Of a stretch of 64,000 nucleotides of DNA, positions 58,274 to 64,000 are shown piece after piece. Source of the DNA: Bacillus_BA fengqiuensis (GTDB lineage Bacteria; Bacillota; Bacilli; Bacillales; Bacillaceae_H). Position 1 is the stretch's first letter. The number at the start of each line of letters is the position of its first letter. The stretch lies in the NCBI GenBank assembly GCA_030813035.1, contig JAUSTV010000002.1; one strand, given 5' to 3'. Below the pieces are notes generated by a model that was not told where the DNA came from, did not search any database, and saw nothing but the letters and a program-made list of their open reading frames with translations. The position numbers and the translations under genes are program-made.

Positions 58274-58423
58274 AGTTCAAAAAGGAGGACAAAAAGGACC
58301 GAGAAGTTCAAGGAAGCACCGTCTCGAGCAACGGAGCGTATGATATTAATACGTGAGTAGCGGAGAGACAAGCTGACGCCGAAATTCGACGGTCATTTTT
58401 CCCGGACTTTTTGAACAACCTCT
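58274..58423 (+). repeat. Structured repeat with GTTCAAAAAG inverted ends
   Basis: GTTCAAAAAG (58274-58283 region) is complementary to CTTTTTGAAC near 58410-58420. Inside: GTCTC/GAGAC, GCGTAT/ATACGT around GATATTA, and TGACGCCG/CGACGGTCA. The core GGAGCGTATG...TAATACGTGAG resembles a repeat I have seen described only as recurrent intergenic sequence in Bacillus. It precedes the panB leader. Confidence 0.65.
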
Positions 58424-58594
58424 TATGTAAATGAATTTGGATTCTGCCTTGATCCAACAAGCAGGACTAGGACAGAGGGATGATCATGACCGGATAATTT
58501 TGTGTTGTTTTCTCTCCTTCTTTTTTGCTGAAAAGAAGGTTTTTATTTTGTTCCGGGACGTTCATCTCCTCTTCAAAAAAAGGAGGAGAAATGA

Positions 58595-59428
58595 ATGAAA
58601 ACAAAAACAGAGTTTATGAAAATGAAAGAACAAAGTGAACCGATTGTCATGTTGACGGCGTATGATTTCCCGTCTGCAAAGCTGGCAGAGCAAGCGGGAG
58701 TCGACATGATTTTGGTAGGCGACTCATTAGGAATGGTCGTGTTAGGCTATGAGTCTACCATTCCGGTTACAGTTGAAGATATGATTCATCATACAAAGGC
58801 AGTTAAACGCGGGGCAAAAGACACTTTTATTGTGACAGACATGCCGTTTATGTCCTATCACATTTCAAAAGAAGAGACGATGAAAAATGCTGCACGCCTT
58901 ATGCAAGAAGGAGGAGCACATGCTCTTAAAGTAGAAGGAGCAGACGATGTCCTTTTTACAATCGCCGATTTGACACAAGCGGGTGTACCTGTCGTTGCGC
59001 ATTTAGGTCTAACCCCCCAATCGGTTGGTGTGCTGGGCGGTTATAAAGTGCAAGGAAAAGATGCAGAAGCGGCGAAAAAGCTCATTCAAGATGCGAAAAA
59101 GTGTAAACAAGCAGGTGCGATGGCCCTTGTCTTGGAATGTGTGCCGCATCAGCTCGCAGCAGAAATCAGCCAACAGCTGTCCATCCCAACGATTGGAATC
59201 GGTGCAGGAAGCGAAACAGATGGACAAGTTCTAGTCTACCATGACGTTCTCACATACGGGGTAGAGCGGGTGCCAAAGTTTGTAAAGTCATACGAACAGC
59301 TTAACGAACCGATCGTTAGAGGAATCGAACAGTATGTGCAGGAAGTGAAAACGAAAGCATTTCCGGCAAGAGAGCATTCCTTCACAATGAAAGAAGAAGA
59401 GCTTGAAGCCTTGTATGGAGGAAAATGA
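58595..59428 (+). CDS. panB: Ketopantoate hydroxymethyltransferase
   Basis: First committed enzyme of pantothenate synthesis: makes ketopantoate from 2-oxoisovalerate and methylenetetrahydrofolate. MLTAYDFPSAKLAEQAGVDMILVGDSLGMV (about 19-48) and KVEGADDVLF, AHLGLTPQSVGVLGGYKVQG and TIGIGAGSETDGQVLVYHD are family blocks. It has 277 residues. A strong AAAGGAGGAG lies eight bases upstream. Start of the panBCD operon; panC follows one base after the stop. Confidence 0.97.
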   Translation: MKTKTEFMKMKEQSEPIVMLTAYDFPSAKLAEQAGVDMILVGDSLGMVVLGYESTIPVTVEDMIHHTKAVKRGAKDTFIVTDMPFMSYHISKEETMKNAARLMQEGGAHALKVEGADDVLFTIADLTQAGVPVVAHLGLTPQSVGVLGGYKVQGKDAEAAKKLIQDAKKCKQAGAMALVLECVPHQLAAEISQQLSIPTIGIGAGSETDGQVLVYHDVLTYGVERVPKFVKSYEQLNEPIVRGIEQYVQEVKTKAFPAREHSFTMKEEELEALYGGK

Positions 59429-59429
59429 G

Positions 59430-60275
59430 ATGAAAGTGATTCGTACCATTCCTGAGATGCAAACTTCTATGAAGCAAGAGCGAAGAGACGGAAAAACGAT
59501 TGGTTTTGTGCCAACAATGGGTTATTTGCATGAAGGCCATTTGACGCTGCTTCAAAAGGCGCGGGAAACAAATGATATCGTCGTGCTCAGTATTTTTGTC
59601 AATCCGACTCAGTTCGGTCCCACTGAGGACTTTGATGCATATCCAAGGGATTTTGAACGAGATGAAAAACTCGCAAAAGAAGCAGGGGTAGATTATGTAT
59701 TTTATCCGGATGTAAAGGAGATGTATCCGGGTGAAATGTCTATTTCCGTTTCTGTTCGAAAACGAGTGGATGTTTTGTGTGGAAGCAAACGGGAAGGTCA
59801 TTTTGACGGTGTGGCCACCGTTTTAATGAAATTGTTCAATATCGTCACTCCAGACCAGGCATATTTGGGGATGAAGGATGCACAGCAAGTCGCAGTCGTA
59901 GACGGGCTTATTCATGATTATAACTTCCCGATTGAACTTGTTCCGGTGGAAACGGTCAGAGAAGAAGATGGTCTTGCCAAAAGCTCAAGAAATGTTTATT
60001 TGACAGAGCAGGAAAGAAAAGAAGCCCCTGCGCTATATGCTAGTTTGCAGGCGGCAAAAGAGCGGATCAGTCAAGGCGAGCAAAACCCCCAAGCCATTCG
60101 TTCCTTTGTAAAAGACTATATTGAGACACAGACATCGGGAATTATTGATTACGTTGAAATTTACGCTTATCCGCAATTGACAGAGGTAGACAAGCTGGAA
60201 GGGAAACTGATTCTTGCCCTTGCGGTTAAATTTTCAAAAGCTCGTCTAATTGACAATATCACATGGACTGTATAA
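59430..60275 (+). CDS. panC: Pantothenate synthetase
   Basis: ATP-dependent ligase joining pantoate and beta-alanine. FVPTMGYLHEGHLTLLQKAR (ATP-site HxGH, about 27-46), IFVNPTQFGPTEDF, GVATVLMKLFNIVTPDQAYLGMKDAQQ and the KSSRN (KMSKS-like) loop near 185-190 are present. It has 281 residues. The ATG giving MKVIRTIPEMQ with GGAGG eight bases upstream was chosen over a longer frame overlapping panB. Confidence 0.97.
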   Translation: MKVIRTIPEMQTSMKQERRDGKTIGFVPTMGYLHEGHLTLLQKARETNDIVVLSIFVNPTQFGPTEDFDAYPRDFERDEKLAKEAGVDYVFYPDVKEMYPGEMSISVSVRKRVDVLCGSKREGHFDGVATVLMKLFNIVTPDQAYLGMKDAQQVAVVDGLIHDYNFPIELVPVETVREEDGLAKSSRNVYLTEQERKEAPALYASLQAAKERISQGEQNPQAIRSFVKDYIETQTSGIIDYVEIYAYPQLTEVDKLEGKLILALAVKFSKARLIDNITWTV

Positions 60276-60288
60276 CGGAGGTTGCCTT

Positions 60289-60672
60289 ATGTTTCGAACG
60301 ATGATGAATGCAAAAATACACCGTGCAACGGTGACGGAAGCGAATTTAAATTATGTGGGGAGCATCACAATTGATGAAGATATCATCGATGCGGTCGGCA
60401 TAGCAGAAAATGAAAAAGTGCAAATCGTCAACAATAACAATGGAGCAAGATTGGAAACATACGTCATTCGCGGGGAGCGTGGAAGCGGTGTAGTTTGTTT
60501 AAACGGCGCCGCTGCCCGTCTTGTTCAACCGGGCGATGTTGTCATCATCATTTCTTATGCTCTCGTTGCGGAAGATCAAGTTGCCAGCCATGAACCCACT
60601 GTGGCCATCATGGATGAAAACAACCGTATTCAACAATTGATTAAACAAGAGCCAGCTGGTACAATTCTATAA
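60289..60672 (+). CDS. panD: Aspartate 1-decarboxylase precursor
   Basis: Pyruvoyl enzyme that makes beta-alanine from aspartate. The self-cleavage site Gly24-Ser25 is in NYVGSITIDE, yielding the pyruvoyl group; YVIRGERGSGVVCLNGAAARLVQPGD and VIIISYA are family blocks. It has 127 residues. The ATG (MFRTMMNAKIHRATVTEA) with GGAGGTTGCCTT upstream is used. It closes the panBCD operon with a strong terminator. Confidence 0.97.
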   Translation: MFRTMMNAKIHRATVTEANLNYVGSITIDEDIIDAVGIAENEKVQIVNNNNGARLETYVIRGERGSGVVCLNGAAARLVQPGDVVIIISYALVAEDQVASHEPTVAIMDENNRIQQLIKQEPAGTIL

Positions 60673-60676
60673 GAAC

Positions 60677-60719
60677 ACATATACGAAAGCCCCGAAAAAC
60701 GCGGGGCTTTCGTATATGT
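60677..60719. terminator. panBCD terminator
   Basis: A perfect 18-bp stem (ACATATACGAAAGCCCCG and complement) with a seven-base loop; flanks are A/T-rich but the T-run is short. Confidence 0.85.
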
Positions 60720-60782
60720 ATCAAATGAATCGTCATGAAGAATATGAGGAAATCAATGATTCTTTCTGACGATTCATTTGAT
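60720..60782. repeat. Long inverted repeat after the panD terminator
   Basis: ATCAAATGAATCGTCA (60720-60735) and TGACGATTCATTTGAT (60767-60782) are perfect complements, with inner AAGAAT/ATTCTT pairing. It begins where the panBCD terminator ends and has no T-run, so it is not an ordinary terminator. Confidence 0.6.
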
Positions 60783-61029
60783 AAAAAAAGACCCATAAAG
60801 TTGAGAAGGACCTTTCCGTACATGCCCATGTCTATCGGGATTGTTAGCGAAAAGGTCTGTTTCATTTTCAATATACAAGTAAGGCTTATAATTTGTAATA
60901 GAGAAAAGAGGTTTTCATTAATAGGGAAAGGCATTCGCTTACAAGACTTGACGAATGTCAAACTTTTCTCATACATACACAACTCACGCTGATTCATACT
61001 ACAATTAAGAGATGAGTGAGGTGGTAATC

Positions 61030-63843
61030 GTGAACAAGCGATTTGTTGTGATAGATTTAGAAACAACCGGTCATTCACCTAAACAGGGAGATAAAATTAT
61101 TCAGCTGGCTGCCGTGATAGTAGAAAACGGAAAAATTGTCGAACGGTTTTCGAGCTTTTTAAATCCGTCCATGCCCATTCCTGCTTTTATTGAACAATTG
61201 ACCAATATTCACGATGATATGGTAAAAGATGCTCCTTTATTTGAACAGGTCGCTCCCCATGTGCTAAAGCTGCTGGATGAGGCCTATTTCGTCGCACACA
61301 ATGTCACATTTGATTTGTCATTTTTGCAAGCAGAATTAAACGAATCTGGATACGGGACTTTGTATAACTCGACGATTGATACGGTAGAATTAGCCCGGAT
61401 GTTATTACCGACAGCTGAGGGATATAAGCTGAGCCAATTAGCAGACGACTTAAATCTTAATCATGAAAATCCGCATCAAGCGGATAGTGATGCCGAAGTA
61501 ACAGCCTATGTGCTTTTGGCTCTTCTTGAAAAACTGCAAACCTTGCCGCTTGTCACATTAAAACAGCTGTATGCCCTGTCTCTTCATCTTAAAAGTGAGA
61601 TTAGTGAACTGATTGAAGAAATCATGGAAGAAAAAGAAGGTGTTTTAAAGGAAAATGAACAATCCTTTCATATCATCCATGGCGTTGCCTTAAAAAAGAA
61701 ACCAGCTCTTGAAGAAAATTTAGAGGAACAGGTGTATTCCTTTGAAGAGTTTAACGAAATGAAAGAAGAGTCTTTTATCCAGGCACTTCCCCATTACGAG
61801 AATCGTCCTATGCAAGAGTCCATGATGAAGATGGTGAATGAGGCTTTATCGACTCATCAGCATGCTCTGGTCGAGGCCGGTACAGGAACAGGGAAAACAC
61901 TGGGTTATTTAATCCCGTCTGTTTTTCATGCAAAACAGCAAAAAAAACCGGTCGTTATTTCTACCCATACGGTTTCCTTGCAACAACAAATCGTGGACCG
62001 CGATGTTCCGGTCTTACGCAAATTGATCCCGTTTTCTTTCCAAGCGGCCATTTTAAAAGGGCGCCATCATTATTTGAATTTAAGAAAATTTATAAACTGG
62101 TTAAAAGAGAGAGAAACTAATTACGATGCTATTTTATCGAAAGCAAAAATTCTTGTTTGGTTAACTGAAACGGATACGGGAGATATCGATGAAATCAATT
62201 TGCCTTCAGGGGGAAAGCTGTTTTGGGAACGTATTAACGAAGACCACCCTTCCCCTTTGGATTTTCGCTATCCATGGGTGAAATTTTCCTTTTACGAGCG
62301 AGCCAGAAAGCGTGCAGATGAAGCCCATCTTGTTGTGACAAATCATCGCCTGCTATTTATGGACTTGATGAGCACCCAATCTCTTCTTCCCGATTATGAC
62401 AATGTCATTATGGACGAAGCCCACCATATTGCAGGGATTGCCGGGGAACAGTTCGGCGTCCAAATTGATTATTTTCAAATAAATTCTTTACTTTCTCGCA
62501 TTGGCACATTAGAGAAGGACGGTTTGTTCAAAAATGTAAAGGAAATAGTCGAAAAAGGTTCTCTTTCAACCGTACCTGATTTGCATCAGTTCCATCTCCT
62601 CATAAAGGACCTTCAAACCGAGTTGGATGATTTATTTCGCTTTATTCATGCATTTGTATCAAAAAGAGTGGGAACCGGAGAGGGAGGACGCCTCAGTTTT
62701 TATTGGGATAAGAAAATAATGAATGATCCTGGCTGGTTCGGTGTTCGGGAATTGGCAGCAAGGGTGCAATTTTTGCTGCATGACTTTTTACATGAATTTG
62801 ATCAACTAAAAGCATCACTCGAACAGCTGAAAGTGGAGTGGACCCGAAAAGAGCAGGGGGTTTTCTTGGACTTTTACGAGGCTTGTGAAGAGGTCGAACA
62901 AATTAAGGCAAAGCTTCATCATTTGTTGCTTTCTGAAAGGGAAGAGGAGGTCACTTGGTTTGAAATTGAGCCTAAGGGAGCTGCCAATGCGGCCTTTTTA
63001 TACAGCCAGCCAATCAATATAAGCGAGCATTTGGCAGACTTATTTTTTGCGAAGAAGAGAAGTGCGGTTTTAACCTCCGCTACCTTGACGGTTAATCGTT
63101 CTTTCGATTATATGATACGGGAGCTTGGTCTTTATGATTTTCAGCCGCTTCAGCTGACTGTTCCATCACCTTTTGATTATCATAAGCAGGCTAAAATTTT
63201 GATTCCACAGGATATGCCGTCGATTAATACGGTTTCTTTAGAGGAGTATAGCATGATTTTAGCGGAGAGAATCATTGATATTGCTTCCGTCACAGAAGGC
63301 AGAATGCTCATTTTATTTACCTCATATGACATGCTGAAAGAAACGTATTCCTATGTCAAAGAATTGAACCAGCTAGATGAATATGTACTCTTAGGCCAGG
63401 GAGTCTCGAGCAGAAACCGCACTCGACTTTTAAAAGACTTTATTCAATTTGAAAAATCCATTTTATTTGGAACGAGCAGCTTTTGGGAGGGAATTGATGT
63501 ACCCGGCCATCATTTGTCTTGCTTGGTTATGGTGCGTTTACCGTTCTCTCCTCCCAATGAACCGGTCATGGCAGCTAAAACCGCTAAACTCAAGCAAGAA
63601 GGCTTGAATCCATTTATGGAACTTGCTTTGCCGCAAGCTATCATTCGGTTCAAGCAGGGATTTGGCCGCTTGATTCGTACGAAGAACGATCGAGGAATCA
63701 TGTTTGTGTTGGATAATCGTATTTCAACGACACAATACGGAAAATACTTTTTGCGCTCTCTCCCCCTGATGAATATAAGTGAAAAGCCGTTTGACGAGTT
63801 ATTAGGGGAATTAAAAGAGTGGTGGATACATTCTACATTCTAG
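61030..63843 (+). CDS. dinG: DinG-type helicase with 3'-5' exonuclease domain
   Basis: A 937-residue fusion: N-terminal DnaQ-like exonuclease (VVIDLETTGHSPKQGDKI, residues 5-22, Exo I; NVTFDLSFL Exo II; HQADSDAEVTA Exo III) and an XPD/DinG-like superfamily 2 helicase (Walker A EAGTGTGKTLGYLIP near 283; Walker B DEAHHIAG near 463; late motifs LFGTSSFWEGIDVPG and QGFGRLIR). Bacillus DinG lacks the Fe-S cluster of the E. coli enzyme and acts mainly as an exonuclease. The GTG with GAGGTGG five bases upstream gives MNKRFVVIDLE as in B. subtilis. Confidence 0.95.
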   Translation: MNKRFVVIDLETTGHSPKQGDKIIQLAAVIVENGKIVERFSSFLNPSMPIPAFIEQLTNIHDDMVKDAPLFEQVAPHVLKLLDEAYFVAHNVTFDLSFLQAELNESGYGTLYNSTIDTVELARMLLPTAEGYKLSQLADDLNLNHENPHQADSDAEVTAYVLLALLEKLQTLPLVTLKQLYALSLHLKSEISELIEEIMEEKEGVLKENEQSFHIIHGVALKKKPALEENLEEQVYSFEEFNEMKEESFIQALPHYENRPMQESMMKMVNEALSTHQHALVEAGTGTGKTLGYLIPSVFHAKQQKKPVVISTHTVSLQQQIVDRDVPVLRKLIPFSFQAAILKGRHHYLNLRKFINWLKERETNYDAILSKAKILVWLTETDTGDIDEINLPSGGKLFWERINEDHPSPLDFRYPWVKFSFYERARKRADEAHLVVTNHRLLFMDLMSTQSLLPDYDNVIMDEAHHIAGIAGEQFGVQIDYFQINSLLSRIGTLEKDGLFKNVKEIVEKGSLSTVPDLHQFHLLIKDLQTELDDLFRFIHAFVSKRVGTGEGGRLSFYWDKKIMNDPGWFGVRELAARVQFLLHDFLHEFDQLKASLEQLKVEWTRKEQGVFLDFYEACEEVEQIKAKLHHLLLSEREEEVTWFEIEPKGAANAAFLYSQPINISEHLADLFFAKKRSAVLTSATLTVNRSFDYMIRELGLYDFQPLQLTVPSPFDYHKQAKILIPQDMPSINTVSLEEYSMILAERIIDIASVTEGRMLILFTSYDMLKETYSYVKELNQLDEYVLLGQGVSSRNRTRLLKDFIQFEKSILFGTSSFWEGIDVPGHHLSCLVMVRLPFSPPNEPVMAAKTAKLKQEGLNPFMELALPQAIIRFKQGFGRLIRTKNDRGIMFVLDNRISTTQYGKYFLRSLPLMNISEKPFDELLGELKEWWIHSTF

Positions 63844-63861
63844 TAGTATGGAGCGATGAAG

Positions 63862-64000
63862 ATGTTCAAAAAGCTGTTTATAATCTTCTTAGTTTGTTTC
63901 TTTTGTCTTAACACGGAAAAGATCGTACAGGCAAGTAAGATTGAAAATATCGAGTTTGAACTGAGCGAAGATGAGGCTGTTTTAACGTTTTTTCATTTGT
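63862..64000 (+). CDS. Secreted protein, N-terminal fragment
   Basis: Only the first 46 codons lie in the window: MFKKLFIIFLVCFFCLNTEK, then IVQASKIENIEFELSEDEAV and LTFFHL. A signal peptide with a likely cleavage near VQA-SK is clear. The beginning of the mature part resembles the first strand of some secreted metallo-beta-lactamase-fold proteins, but too little is visible to assign it. GGAG lies eight bases before this ATG; an ATG two codons upstream is also possible. In B. subtilis, ypmA follows dinG, which this is not. Confidence 0.55.
   Translation, partial: MFKKLFIIFLVCFFCLNTEKIVQASKIENIEFELSEDEAVLTFFHL

Noticed and set aside
58274..58594. T-box or other riboswitch controlling panBCD
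   Set aside because: No T-box core (such as TGGNACCGCG) and no known riboswitch motif; the structured part has inverted ends like a repeat.
1..64000. CRISPR array, prophage, toxin-antitoxin or biosynthetic gene cluster
   Set aside because: No regularly spaced direct repeats, phage structural genes, integrase or secondary-metabolite genes were seen; apart from the relics the genes are core Bacillaceae functions.

Overview
The window is a stretch of low-to-moderate-GC chromosome from an aerobic, endospore-forming member of the Bacillaceae (Bacillus sensu lato). The evidence is the gene content and order, strong AGGAGG-type ribosome binding sites, hairpin/T-run terminators, a caa3-type cytochrome oxidase with a lipoprotein, cytochrome-c-bearing subunit II, bacillithiol genes, and spore-associated genes (yjcZ-type peptide, ylaJ, ypjB). 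I recognise no prophage, plasmid, tRNA, rRNA or CRISPR array.

Layout. Up to about 49.0 kb the order follows the Bacillus subtilis rnjA-to-ylbC block: rnjA (partial) and rpoY; an EamA transporter; HAD phosphatase ykrA; a lipase-like hydrolase; def; ykyA; pdhABCD; the dual-function RNA SR1 with its SR1P peptide; speA; a nitronate monooxygenase; yktA, yktB, ykzI, suhB; typA and the yla genes; ftsW; pycA; ctaA divergent from ctaBCDEFG; ylbA, ylbB, ylbC. From about 49.0 kb the order jumps to what in B. subtilis is a distant block: ypjB, (yugP-like), ypjC-like, ypjD, dapB, mgsA, bshB1, bshA, cca, birA, panB, panC, panD, dinG, and a truncated secreted protein at the right edge. The ylbC/ypjB junction is therefore a candidate rearrangement point.

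How the genes work together. The left half carries the pyruvate node (PDH complex, pyruvate carboxylase), heme A synthesis and cytochrome caa3 oxidase, that is, entry of carbon into the TCA cycle and its respiratory end. SR1 sits beside pdhD and speA, and its promoter has two matches to the CcpN operator consensus. The right half combines lysine/peptidoglycan precursor synthesis (dapB), the methylglyoxal bypass, bacillithiol synthesis, tRNA CCA addition, biotin control and pantothenate synthesis in a tightly packed, partly overlapping operon.

The most unusual material is intergenic. There are two relics of TnpB-type (IS200/IS605) elements: one is a roughly 0.4-kb deletion derivative that kept its ends, a promoter and a well-structured omega-RNA-like 3' region but has no tnpB gene (49.9-50.33 kb); the other is a frameshifted TnpB-like C-terminus followed by a structured non-coding stretch (44.15-44.83 kb). 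There are also several families of dispersed structured repeats: a CCCGC...CATCAGTGGGGG element in five places, a two-hairpin terminator cassette in four places, a hairpin module with covarying stems in four places, and small elements with GGCTCTGTTAA-type inverted ends in front of pycA and ctaC.
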